Shown here one piece after another: positions 17,610 through 24,713 of a stretch of 49,637 nucleotides of DNA. The position numbers and the translations under genes are program-made. The stretch spans positions 1 through 49,637 of the forward strand of contig NZ_CALDDG010000068.1 of assembly GCF_937936435.1 (NCBI RefSeq), in the 5' to 3' direction. Numbering within the stretch: position 1 is the stretch's first letter; every line of letters starts with the position of its first letter. Under the pieces are notes generated by a model that worked only from the letters and a program-made list of their open reading frames with translations, was not told the DNA's origin and ran no database searches. The DNA is from an uncultured Sulfuricurvum sp. Lineage in GTDB: Bacteria > Campylobacterota > Campylobacteria > Campylobacterales > Sulfurimonadaceae.

Positions 17610-18725
17610 TTACTCGAAATAACTCATGATTTTATAGCCGCCCTCTTGGAGATAGACGTCTTTCGTCATCAGTTTAAGATCCGATTTCATCATATCGTCC
17701 ACAAGCTCCTTGAGGTTGTATTCACGATTCCAGCCGAGTTTTTGTTCGGCTTTGGTCGGGTTACCGAGGAGGAGGTCAACTTCGGTCGGACGGAAATAGC
17801 GTGGATCGACGGCAACGACTTCACGGCCGATTTCGAGCTGATATTCCGGGTTGCTGCACGATTTTACGATCCCTTTTTCATCTACTCCGGTGCCGACGAA
17901 TTCAAGCTCGATGCCGCAATATCCGAATGCCATGCGGACGAAATCACGCACCATAGTTGTTTGACCCGTTGCAATAACCCAGTCTTCGGGTTCTTCGGCT
18001 TGAAGGATCATCCACATCATGCGAACATAATCTTTTGCATGCCCCCAGTCCCGTTTGGCATCGAGATTTCCGAGGAAAAGCTTATCCTGAAGACCTAGAG
18101 CGATTTTGGAAGCGGCGCGGGTGATTTTGCGGGTAACGAAAGTCTCTCCGCGCACCGGAGACTCATGGTTGAAAAGGATACCGTTACAAGCGAACATTCC
18201 GTATGCCTCGCGGTAGTTTACCGTGATCCAGTATGCGTACATTTTGGCAACCGCATAGGGAGAACGGGGATAGAACGGAGTCGTTTCCGACTGCGGAGTC
18301 TCCTGGACTTTGCCGTAAAGTTCCGAGGTCGATGCCTGATAAATTTTGGTTTTTTTGGTCAATCCCAAAAGCTTGACCGCCTCAAGGATACGCAGAGTCC
18401 CGGTTCCATCTGCGTTAGCAACGTATTCAGGGGTTTCAAAAGAGACGGCAACATGGCTCATTGCAGCGAGATTGTAAATCTCATCAGGTTGAACCTCTTG
18501 AATGATACGGGTTAGATTCATACTGTCGGTCATATCGCCGTAATGGAGAAACAGATTACGGTTATCGACATGCGGGTCTTGATAGAGATGGTCTATCCGA
18601 TCGGTATTGAAAAGGGAGGTACGGCGTTTGATACCATGGACGATATACCCTTTTTTGAGTAAAAATTCGGCTAGATAGCTTCCGTCTTGCCCGGTTATTC
18701 CGGTGATGAGTGCGACTTTAGACAT
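17610..18725 (-). CDS. gmd: GDP-mannose 4,6-dehydratase
   Basis: This 371-aa SDR enzyme has TGITGQDGSYLAEFLL at residue 8, the RRTSLFNTDRID segment, the Thr/Ser-Tyr-Lys active site (ASTSELYG and SPYAVAKMYAYW) and FNHESPVRG. It dehydrates GDP-mannose to GDP-4-keto-6-deoxymannose, the precursor of GDP-fucose and related 6-deoxy sugars. It lies between galE and fcl, and 4 nt separate its stop from the fcl start. Length and motifs match the family fully. A fucose-type sugar in the polymer is therefore likely, unless the intermediate is used for another deoxy sugar. Confidence 0.96.
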   Translation of the reverse strand: MSKVALITGITGQDGSYLAEFLLKKGYIVHGIKRRTSLFNTDRIDHLYQDPHVDNRNLFLHYGDMTDSMNLTRIIQEVQPDEIYNLAAMSHVAVSFETPEYVANADGTGTLRILEAVKLLGLTKKTKIYQASTSELYGKVQETPQSETTPFYPRSPYAVAKMYAYWITVNYREAYGMFACNGILFNHESPVRGETFVTRKITRAASKIALGLQDKLFLGNLDAKRDWGHAKDYVRMMWMILQAEEPEDWVIATGQTTMVRDFVRMAFGYCGIELEFVGTGVDEKGIVKSCSNPEYQLEIGREVVAVDPRYFRPTEVDLLLGNPTKAEQKLGWNREYNLKELVDDMMKSDLKLMTKDVYLQEGGYKIMSYFE

Positions 18726-18767
18726 GCGGTTCCTTTGTAACTGATTTGAAAGGTAAAGAGTGAAAAA

Positions 18768-19805
18768 TCATATTTTTTTCTCCCATTCTAGGGCGGTTTT
18801 GCATATCAACGAGAGATCGTCATATTGCGGCTGCCACCCTAACGCGTTTTTTATTTTAGTATTATCCGCAATCAGCAAGGCCGGATCGCCAGGACGGCGG
18901 GGAGCTATTTCTACCGTGAAATCAGCACCGCTTACTTTTTTAACCGATTCGATTACTTCTCGAACGCTGAATCCATGCCCGTATCCGCAGTTGAAAATAT
19001 CGCTTTCATGGCCTTCATCAAGGTAGCCCAAGGCACGAATATGAGCCGATGCGAGGTCCTCGACGTGGATATAATCGCGGATACAGGTTCCATCCGGCGT
19101 ATCATAGTCATCTCCAAAGATAGAAAGTTTGTTTTTCTTTCCTATCGCTGTTTGTACGGCTACTTTTATTAAATGGGTTGCATCCGGGAAGCTTTGCCCA
19201 ATTCGGTTTTGGATATCGGCTCCTGCGACGTTGAAATAGCGGAGGATAACGTATTTGAATTGGCTGTAGGCGGCTGCGGTATCGCGTATGACCGTTTCAC
19301 TCATCAGTTTGCTCATTCCATATGGATTGATTGGTTTAGTCGGCATGTTTTCCGTAATTTTTATCTCGTTATCGGTATGGGACATGGAAGTAAAATCGGG
19401 TTCCCCGTAAACGGCTGCGGTGGAGGAGAAAATCATTTTAGTAACACCGTACTCATGGCATAGCCGGATTAAATTGGTAGTATTGACCGTGTTATTCATA
19501 TAATATTTCAGCGGATTGGTGACTGATTCGGGAACAACGATACTGGCGGCAAAATGGATGAGGGCATCAAACGTATCGGTCAGAAAGATTTTTTCGACTG
19601 CTGCAAAATCGGCTAAATCGGTACGGTAAAAACGGAGTGTTCCGCGTCCGCTTTGCCGAGAGATTTTTTCAAGAGTATCGAGTGTACTTTCGTGTCCTGT
19701 AGAGAGATTATCCAAGACGATGATGTCATGATCGCTTTTTTCCAAGAACTGTTTAACGACATGGCTTCCGATATATCCTGCTCCGCCGGTAATAAGGATT
19801 TTCAT
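18768..19805 (-). CDS. galE: UDP-glucose 4-epimerase
   Basis: This 345-aa extended SDR has GGAGYIGSHVVKQFL at residue 7, the FSSTAAVYG serine region, the YxxxK pair in NPYGMSKLMSE, and GTCIRDYIHVEDLA. It interconverts UDP-glucose and UDP-galactose, and often the N-acetyl forms, supplying UDP-Gal or UDP-GalNAc to the glycosyltransferases. It starts 18 nt after the WecA-like gene and is followed by a 42-nt gap before gmd. Nothing visible separates it from the usual GalE; substrate range (Glc only or also GlcNAc) cannot be told from the sequence alone. Confidence 0.94.
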   Translation of the reverse strand: MKILITGGAGYIGSHVVKQFLEKSDHDIIVLDNLSTGHESTLDTLEKISRQSGRGTLRFYRTDLADFAAVEKIFLTDTFDALIHFAASIVVPESVTNPLKYYMNNTVNTTNLIRLCHEYGVTKMIFSSTAAVYGEPDFTSMSHTDNEIKITENMPTKPINPYGMSKLMSETVIRDTAAAYSQFKYVILRYFNVAGADIQNRIGQSFPDATHLIKVAVQTAIGKKNKLSIFGDDYDTPDGTCIRDYIHVEDLASAHIRALGYLDEGHESDIFNCGYGHGFSVREVIESVKKVSGADFTVEIAPRRPGDPALLIADNTKIKNALGWQPQYDDLSLICKTALEWEKKI

Positions 19806-19823
19806 AAATGCTCCATGTATAGG

Positions 19824-20951
19824 TTAGTGTTGAACATTGGGAATCATTGATGGGGCCTCTTGCTCATCTGGTATATCGGGTGTTGACGTTTCAACAGGTT
19901 TTTGTTTAGATACTTTTGTCCGTATCGCGGCAAACCGTTTTTTGGTGATCCCTTTTTGTTTACGACGTTTAAGCCGTTGGTCAAAGAGCGACAAAAAGAT
20001 ATAAAACATCAGGCAAAATAGAAGCAACGATAAAACACTTTCCGCACTTCGTATCTGGTAACCGATCAGCGTAAACGCTCCTTGGATCGATGCAAGCAGG
20101 ATAACGACGAAAGGAACATCCATCTTGACGTTATACAAGAAATGGTGGATATGGTTTTTATCGGCGCTGAATGGTGAAATACCGCGCTGAATTCTCCGTG
20201 TCATGACGATGAACGTATCCAATAACGGCAATGCGATAATAAACAATACGGCAGTTGGATTGATATATTGCAGAGATAAAATACTCAAAAGAGCAATGAT
20301 AAAACCGATTGTCAAAGAGCCGCTGTCCCCCATAAAGATTTTTGCTGGATTCCAGTTAAAGAGTAAAAATGCGATGATCGTCCCGATCAGCGATAGAGAG
20401 AGGGTAATCATCAGTTCGTCATTGTTTAAAATCCCGATCGATAAAAAAGCGATCAGTATGATGAGTGCGATTGATCCCGCCAAACCGTCTAAACCGTCCA
20501 TCAGATTGAGAGAGTTAGTGAACCCGGCTACAGCAAAAAAGGTGAAAGGAAGAATGATCCATGCCGTGAGATTGAGGGTATAGCCGAAATAAGTTCCGAT
20601 AGAAGATATTTCTACCCCATAAAGGTAAAGGATCAATGTGGAAATAAAGATAAAAAGAAATTTCAAACGCGGAGAAACATCAAACTTGTCATCTAGAAAA
20701 CCGATCAGAAAAATAATGGATATAGCACTGTAAATGTAAAAATATTCGACAAATTGAGCGAGATTAAAAAGGAGACTACTCAGCATAAAAGCACCGAAAA
20801 TAGCGATTCCACCACTGCGTGGTGTTGCCCTTTTGTGCGCGCTTCGGCTATTGGGGATATCAACCATCCCAACTATATCTGAGTACCGGATAAGCAGAGC
20901 TAGAAAAGTCGATGCCAGTAAAAAAGTAGAGAAAAAAAATATTAGCTGCAT
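19824..20951 (-). CDS. WecA/TagO-like undecaprenyl-phosphate sugar-1-phosphate transferase
   Basis: This 375-aa polytopic enzyme of the MraY/WecA superfamily has about ten hydrophobic helices. The Asp-rich metal site SLNLMDGLDGLAGS, the FMGDSGSLTIGF motif and the DKNHIHHFL loop (HIHH, the WecA/WbpL-group mark) are all present. It transfers a HexNAc-1-phosphate to undecaprenyl phosphate, starting each repeat unit. It carries an extra, highly basic cytoplasmic tail of about 60 residues (RRKQKGITKKR, then PVETSTPDIPDEQE) not typical of WecA. First gene of the polysaccharide operon: a TATAAT lies only 8 nt upstream of its ATG. Confidence 0.9.
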   Translation of the reverse strand: MQLIFFFSTFLLASTFLALLIRYSDIVGMVDIPNSRSAHKRATPRSGGIAIFGAFMLSSLLFNLAQFVEYFYIYSAISIIFLIGFLDDKFDVSPRLKFLFIFISTLILYLYGVEISSIGTYFGYTLNLTAWIILPFTFFAVAGFTNSLNLMDGLDGLAGSIALIILIAFLSIGILNNDELMITLSLSLIGTIIAFLLFNWNPAKIFMGDSGSLTIGFIIALLSILSLQYINPTAVLFIIALPLLDTFIVMTRRIQRGISPFSADKNHIHHFLYNVKMDVPFVVILLASIQGAFTLIGYQIRSAESVLSLLLFCLMFYIFLSLFDQRLKRRKQKGITKKRFAAIRTKVSKQKPVETSTPDIPDEQEAPSMIPNVQH

Positions 20952-20958
20952 GATAAAA

Positions 20959-20964
20959 ATTATA
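20959..20964 (-). promoter_or_regulatory. Probable -10 box (TATAAT) of the polysaccharide operon
   Basis: The minus strand reads TATAAT here, within a very AT-rich stretch, with the ATG of the WecA-like gene at 20951. A start of transcription 6-8 nt downstream would fall at or next to the ATG, so the mRNA would have almost no leader. No Shine-Dalgarno-like sequence is seen in front of this ATG. The upstream 170 bp hold no gene. Confidence 0.45.
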
Positions 20965-21054
20965 GTCTAATTCTTCTTAATTGTTTGAGCAATTTTTTTT
21001 ATTTGAAATAGTTTTTGCATATTATTTGGATACTTTTAGTAGGTTTTAACGTAT

Positions 21055-21073
21055 GTTACATCGTCAATGTAAC
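21055..21073. promoter_or_regulatory. Perfect inverted repeat, possible operator (GTTACAT-N5-ATGTAAC)
   Basis: Seven-base arms are perfectly complementary around a 5-base centre. It lies in the 172-bp gap between the wecA-like gene and the end of the AraC-type gene, about 95 bp upstream of the TATAAT of the polysaccharide operon. Size and symmetry fit the site of a dimeric regulator. No T-run follows on either strand, so a terminator is unlikely. The cognate protein is unknown. Confidence 0.4.
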
Positions 21074-21123
21074 CGAATTGTAATCAGTACAGTGAAAAAA
21101 GGCTGATTTTGCAAAAAAGATCG

Positions 21124-22002
21124 TTACAAGACCGTGATCGGAAGATAAAACTCTAGATCGAATTCCCCCGTTTCGTTTAAAAAGTGGTTATTGCGGTAGA
21201 TGGCATAGGGGGGAAGGGTTTTGGCCTCAAATCCGCTGTACGGAAGCCATATCAGATAGGCGTATTGCATAAAGCGAAGCACATCGCCGTATTTTCCGCT
21301 GATATGAAAAACGGCGCATAACGAAGCCGGGATTTCAAAACAGGCGACCGTTCCGTGCGGATGGATGTCTTTGTCGATTTCGATCGCGGCGATATAGGCA
21401 CATTCGCTCAGAGGGGTGATCGTCGGATTATCATGGTGAAAACCGATTTGCCGTGCATTCTCCCCGATACGGTTTTCCAGGCTCCATGCATAGAGGCGGT
21501 TCCAGCTGTTTTTGATCGAGATGTCGTAACCGTTATGGCGGATATAGGCGGCACGGATCGGTGCGGTACGGATGATTTTTGGAATCGTACCGCTGAAATC
21601 GCGGAGCGATTCGCTGGCGCTTTTGGAGCTTTCGATGATCTTTTTGGAATACGTGAGATAGGCTCCGTTTCTCCATATCTTGGGAGTAGTCTGAAACCGT
21701 TCTTTAAACGCTTTGATAAAGGAAGTTTGGGAACTGTAGCCGCACATCCGGGCGATTTGGGAAATGGTTGCGTATTTGTTGGTTAACAGCAGGCTGGCCG
21801 CTTTTTGCAGACGGATCGACTTGATCGTTTCGTATAGGTTTCTCCCCGTCTCTTCTTTAAAGATACGGTGAAGGTGATGGGGGCTGAGGTGATTGAGCGA
21901 AGCCAGTTCATTGACGTTGAGATCCGAATCGATATGGAGGTAAATATAGGAGAGGACACTATTGACGGTATCGGCTCTTTGGTTTTTGGTTTCGCGCTTC
22001 AT
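21124..22002 (-). CDS. AraC-family regulator with GyrI-like ligand-binding domain
   Basis: This protein is 292 aa from the ATG at 22002; an ATG five codons earlier (22017) is equally possible, and longer readings run into the neighbour's promoter. The N-terminal 105 residues hold two helix-turn-helix units: DLNVNELASLNHLSPHHLHR, then ATISQIARMCGYSSQTSFIKAFK. The C-terminal half has the GyrI/BmrR-type effector domain (IIRTAPIRAAYIRHNG; then CAYIAAIEID and WLPYSGFEAKTLPPYAIY). Such proteins bind small hydrophobic or cationic ligands. It is transcribed away from the aminotransferase at 22121, and a 21-bp-spaced direct repeat sits between them, so that gene is the likely target. Confidence 0.88.
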   Translation of the reverse strand: MKRETKNQRADTVNSVLSYIYLHIDSDLNVNELASLNHLSPHHLHRIFKEETGRNLYETIKSIRLQKAASLLLTNKYATISQIARMCGYSSQTSFIKAFKERFQTTPKIWRNGAYLTYSKKIIESSKSASESLRDFSGTIPKIIRTAPIRAAYIRHNGYDISIKNSWNRLYAWSLENRIGENARQIGFHHDNPTITPLSECAYIAAIEIDKDIHPHGTVACFEIPASLCAVFHISGKYGDVLRFMQYAYLIWLPYSGFEAKTLPPYAIYRNNHFLNETGEFDLEFYLPITVL

Positions 22003-22040
22003 ATCTAATGTTAGCATAAATGAATCGCAAAAATGTATAT

Positions 22041-22070
22041 TTTGGATAATAATTTTGCCTGTTTGGATAA
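22041..22070 (+). promoter_or_regulatory. Direct repeat TTTGGATAA x2 at 21-bp spacing, probable AraC-type operator
   Basis: Identical 9-base copies start at 22041 and 22062, exactly two helical turns apart, the spacing expected for the two half-sites of an AraC-family protein. The downstream copy ends 22 bp before a TACAAT (22093-22098) that can be the -10 box of the aminotransferase gene, so it would overlap the -35 region (class II activation). The divergent AraC-type gene starts 38 bp to the left. Confidence 0.6.
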
Positions 22071-22120
22071 AGAATAAGTTTTCTGTTTTTTCTACAATGT
22101 CGGAAAAAAAAGGATATGCA

Positions 22121-23242
22121 ATGAAACGTTCGTTTATCCGTGAAATTTTAGAGACGATTAATTCCGATACGATCTCTTTTGCGGGTGGATTGCCCAATGA
22201 AAAACTCTTTCCGATGGATGCTATCGCCCAATCGGCACAAGAGGTCTTGAACGATCCTAAATCCCTGCAGTATTCGTTTAGCGGAGGGATTCCTCAACTG
22301 CGTGAAAAACTGGCGGCGTATTACACGGCGATGGGTTTAGAGACAACGAAAGATGAGATTTTGATCACGACGGGGGCACAGCAGGCACTGGATCTGATCA
22401 GTCGTGTCCATTTCAAACAGGGTGCCGTTGTAGAAGCTCCCGCCTATCTGGGAGCATTGAATGCGTTCAACGCAAACGGATGTCCTCTGTTTCCGACGCC
22501 GATAAGTGATTTAGAAGCGTTTGAATACCATTTTTCCAAAACCAAACGGGCTTATTTGATGTGTGACTTTCAAAACCCGACAGGGAAGTGCTATACTCTA
22601 CAGGAGCGGAAGCGGTTTGCACACAGTGCACTCAAACATGAGGGGCTGATTGTGGAAGACGGAGCCTATATGGAGCTGTATTTCGAAGAAAAGATGCCGA
22701 TTCTGGCAATGTTCGCCCCTGCGAATACGATCCATGTCGGGTCGTTCTCCAAAATTCTCGCTCCGGGATTGCGGCTGGGATGGATACGGGCAGAGAGCCG
22801 ATGGCTTCAGCCGATTTTGGCACTGAAAGAGCGTTCGGATTTGCATACGTCGACTCTTTCGCAAATGATCGCCGATGATTTCTGGCAAAGAGGCGCGTTC
22901 GATACGCATTTACCGAATATTCGGGCGGTATACGCAACCAAATGCGATTATCTTGCGAACAAATTAAAGATTCTTTTACCCGAGTTCGTCTTTGAAAAGC
23001 CGAAGGGGGGGATGTTTATTTACGGTACGTTTGAAGGCGATATCGATGCACATGCCCTGGCTATGGAATGTTTAAAAAGAGGAGCGGTATTCGTACCGGG
23101 CGGAGAGTTTTATGACGGTTCGCCGAAAAGTTCCGAAGCACGTTTTAACTTTACCCATTCGACATTTGCTGAAATGTTCAGAGGCGTTTCGATTATCGCC
23201 GAAACGTATAGAGAATTTGTCAAAATACGGCAAAGTGCGTAA
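22121..23242 (+). CDS. PLP-dependent aminotransferase, class I/II (LysN / MocR-related type)
   Basis: This protein is 373 aa from the ATG at 22121 (an AGGA-type ribosome site lies 8 nt upstream, and the family N-terminus MKRSFIREIL starts here). It has FAGGLPNEKLFP, ITTGAQQALDLI, the DFQNPTGKCY asparagine, the EDGAYMEL aspartate region, and the PLP lysine in HVGSFSKILAPGLRLGW, then the substrate-binding Arg in ARFNFTHS. This matches the 2-aminoadipate / aromatic aminotransferase-like group that lacks an attached GntR domain. The amino donor is not predictable. It is the probable target of the divergent AraC/GyrI protein, and the PaaI-type gene follows after 23 nt. Confidence 0.87.
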   Translation: MKRSFIREILETINSDTISFAGGLPNEKLFPMDAIAQSAQEVLNDPKSLQYSFSGGIPQLREKLAAYYTAMGLETTKDEILITTGAQQALDLISRVHFKQGAVVEAPAYLGALNAFNANGCPLFPTPISDLEAFEYHFSKTKRAYLMCDFQNPTGKCYTLQERKRFAHSALKHEGLIVEDGAYMELYFEEKMPILAMFAPANTIHVGSFSKILAPGLRLGWIRAESRWLQPILALKERSDLHTSTLSQMIADDFWQRGAFDTHLPNIRAVYATKCDYLANKLKILLPEFVFEKPKGGMFIYGTFEGDIDAHALAMECLKRGAVFVPGGEFYDGSPKSSEARFNFTHSTFAEMFRGVSIIAETYREFVKIRQSA

Positions 23243-23265
23243 GAAATTACAAAGAGAAGAAGCCC

Positions 23266-23649
23266 ATGCATGAAATCAAATTTCCTTTTTTAGAACATAT
23301 CGGCGGCAAGTTGATCCGTTATGACAGGGGGATGGCGGAGGTCGAACTTTCCGTCGAAGCGTATCATCTTCAGCATATGGGATTTGTACACGGCGGAGTT
23401 ATCTCGACATTGATGGACAACACGGGATGGTATGCCGCAGTCTCGAACCTCGCTGAAGGGCACACTTCGGTGACGATGGAGATCAAGATCAACTATCTCA
23501 AACCGGTTGTAGGAAAATCCTTGCGTGCCATCGGAAATGTCGTGCGTCAGGGAAGAAGTACCTCTTTTGTCAAAATCGAACTTTATGACGGAGAAAATCT
23601 GGTCGCTTTTGCGACGGGAACGTACGCCGTGATCGAGGATAAATCCTGA
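23266..23649 (+). CDS. PaaI-family hotdog-fold thioesterase
   Basis: This 127-aa single hotdog domain has LQHMGFVHGGVISTLMDNTGWYAA, which holds the HGG...D active-site pattern of PaaI/YbgC-like thioesterases. It continues with TMEIKINYLKPVVG and AIGNVVRQGRSTSFVKIELYD, as in the family. It hydrolyses acyl- or aryl-CoA thioesters in the cytoplasm; PaaI members often act on phenylacetyl- or hydroxybenzoyl-CoA. It follows the aminotransferase by 23 nt, so the two probably share the AraC-controlled transcript. Its substrate here is not known. Confidence 0.85.
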   Translation: MHEIKFPFLEHIGGKLIRYDRGMAEVELSVEAYHLQHMGFVHGGVISTLMDNTGWYAAVSNLAEGHTSVTMEIKINYLKPVVGKSLRAIGNVVRQGRSTSFVKIELYDGENLVAFATGTYAVIEDKS

Positions 23650-23665
23650 CGCTATTAATAGAGAA

Positions 23666-23698
23666 TTTTACATTAATTTTACATTCAGGGGGTAGACT
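23666..23698 (+). promoter_or_regulatory. 11-bp-spaced direct repeat TTTTACATT x2 with downstream -10-like box
   Basis: Identical 9-base copies start at 23666 and 23677 (11-bp period, one helical turn). A TAGACT lies exactly 16 bp after the start of the second copy (23693). This is the geometry used by OmpR/PhoB-type activators. It stands 46 bp upstream of the ATG at 23731. The repeat sequence differs from the TGCGA repeats at 24230, 24649 and 29231, so another regulator of the same family may bind it. Confidence 0.5.
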
Positions 23699-23730
23699 TT
23701 GCGGTATTTATTTATGCGAAAGGGATCCTC

Positions 23731-24216
23731 ATGAAAGCTTTGCTATCGGTTCTGGCAGTGATTTCTTCTCTCTGGGCGGGAGATGTTGTCAGCTATAAAC
23801 AAATGTCATTGGAACTTGCGACCGTAATTGCACAGGAAGCGGTAAAAACATGCCGTGAACGGGGATATCAGGTAAGTGCGGTCGTGGTGGACCGCAGTGG
23901 GAATCTGCAAGTCGCGTTACGGGATGTTTATGCCAGCCGGTTCACGACCGAGATCGCACAGCGCAAGGCCAATACGGTCATTTTGTCGGGAACGGATAGC
24001 GGAGTATTCCGTAAAAACCGTGAAGATATCCGTCAGGAACTCAACCACATCGACGGAATTATCGTCATGGAAGGAGCTCTCCCCGTCATCTCCGGCGGGA
24101 CGCTGCTAGGAGCCATCGGTGTTAGCGGTGCTCCGGGGGGTGATAAAGACGCCTCATGTGCCGAGGCTGCTTTGAAAACAGTCGAAGACAGGCTCGTTTT
24201 CGCCTCTGACGAATAG
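23731..24216 (+). CDS. GlcG/HbpS-like heme-degrading/binding protein family (DUF336), secreted
   Basis: This 161-aa protein has a short Sec signal (MKALLSVLAVISSLWAGD, cleaved after about residue 16). The body is one GlcG/HbpS domain: YKQMSLELATVIAQEAVKTC, VVVDRSGNLQVALRD, then GGTLLGAIGVSGAPGGDKDASCAEAAL. Family members bind heme or corrinoid ligands and often sit beside dehydrogenases for alcohols or aromatic compounds, but the molecular role is unsettled. It has its own promoter, marked by the direct repeat at 23666. Its closeness to the phenol-oxidation genes is suggestive only. Periplasmic by prediction. Confidence 0.82.
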   Translation: MKALLSVLAVISSLWAGDVVSYKQMSLELATVIAQEAVKTCRERGYQVSAVVVDRSGNLQVALRDVYASRFTTEIAQRKANTVILSGTDSGVFRKNREDIRQELNHIDGIIVMEGALPVISGGTLLGAIGVSGAPGGDKDASCAEAALKTVEDRLVFASDE

Positions 24217-24229
24217 AGGTATGAATCGG

Positions 24230-24262
24230 CGCGATTTTTTTGCGAAGGTTAAAACGTACAAT
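24230..24262 (+). promoter_or_regulatory. Operator/promoter copy 1: CGCGA-N6-TGCGA plus -10 box TACAAT
   Basis: CGCGA starts at 24230 and TGCGA at 24241, 11 bp apart with a T-rich centre, and a TACAAT begins 16 bp later (24257). The same layout occurs at 24649 and 29231. It lies 46 bp upstream of the ATG at 24291. A direct repeat of this period placed against the -10 box fits an OmpR-type activator; the response regulator at 27079 is the nearest candidate. Confidence 0.6.
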
Positions 24263-24264
24263 TT

Positions 24265-24284
24265 TCCGAAAGAGTTTTTTCGGA
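24265..24284 (+). promoter_or_regulatory. Leader hairpin covering the ribosome site of the 24291 gene
   Basis: TCCGAAA (24265-24271) pairs with TTTCGGA (24278-24284) across a 6-base loop. The right arm contains most of the GGAG Shine-Dalgarno (24282-24285) of the ATG at 24291. When folded, the ribosome site would be partly hidden, so translation may respond to a factor that opens the stem. It follows directly on the -10 box, so it would lie at or near the mRNA 5' end. Confidence 0.4.
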
Positions 24285-24290
24285 GAAACG

Positions 24291-24632
24291 ATGTCCCTTA
24301 TAGAAATTTTTACCGATTACGTACAGCATAAAAAAAGTCTCAAAGAGTATGTGGAAATACGTAAAACGATTCACGAACGGGGTGAGTTTAATGACGAATC
24401 GCTGATTAGAGCGGAAGAAAATCTGATGCGGCTTCGACAAGAAAATCCGGAGGTTTATACCGGGATGTATGATCTCCTTTCTCAAATTTACGAACGTAAT
24501 CACGGCCTGACAATCGAGTATCCTATCGAGTTTATCCGTCAAATCCTTCAAATGTACGACTCTCCTTTCTCTCCAATTCAAGTTTATGAAGAATACAAGC
24601 GGGTACTAGATCACTATCATCACGATGTCTGA
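24291..24632 (+). CDS. Uncharacterised 113-aa helical protein, co-regulated with the phenol-oxidation genes
   Basis: I do not recognise this family. The start at 24291 is chosen for its GGAG site 6 nt upstream and the absence of a plausible earlier one. The protein is acidic and largely alpha-helical: SLIEIFTDYVQHKKSLKEYVEIRKTI, RAEENLMRLRQEN and PIEFIRQILQMY, with a His-rich end (LDHYHHDV). No signal peptide, membrane segment or Cys. It has its own promoter with the TGCGA direct repeat shared with the aldehyde dehydrogenase and cytochrome operons, so a part in the same response is likely. It could be a small regulatory or scaffolding protein; no function is assigned. Confidence 0.7.
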   Translation: MSLIEIFTDYVQHKKSLKEYVEIRKTIHERGEFNDESLIRAEENLMRLRQENPEVYTGMYDLLSQIYERNHGLTIEYPIEFIRQILQMYDSPFSPIQVYEEYKRVLDHYHHDV

Positions 24633-24648
24633 ACCACGAAACGAACGG

Positions 24649-24681
24649 TGCGAGTTTTTTGCGAATAATTTTCTTTAAGAT
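24649..24681 (+). promoter_or_regulatory. Operator/promoter copy 2: TGCGA-N6-TGCGA plus -10-like TAAGAT
   Basis: TGCGA at 24649 and 24660 (11-bp period, T-rich centre), with TAAGAT at 24676, again exactly 16 bp after the second copy begins. It lies 49 bp upstream of the aldehyde dehydrogenase ATG at 24714. The layout is the same as at 24230 and 29231. Confidence 0.6.
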
Positions 24682-24713
24682 GGACGCAACTTTTTACACA
24701 GGAGCTTCGTTTT

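Noticed and set aside
23700..23719. TGCGG/TGCGA in front of the GlcG-like gene as a fourth copy of the TGCGA operator
   Set aside because: The spacing is 15 bp, not 11, and it lies downstream of the -10-like box, so it does not share the layout.
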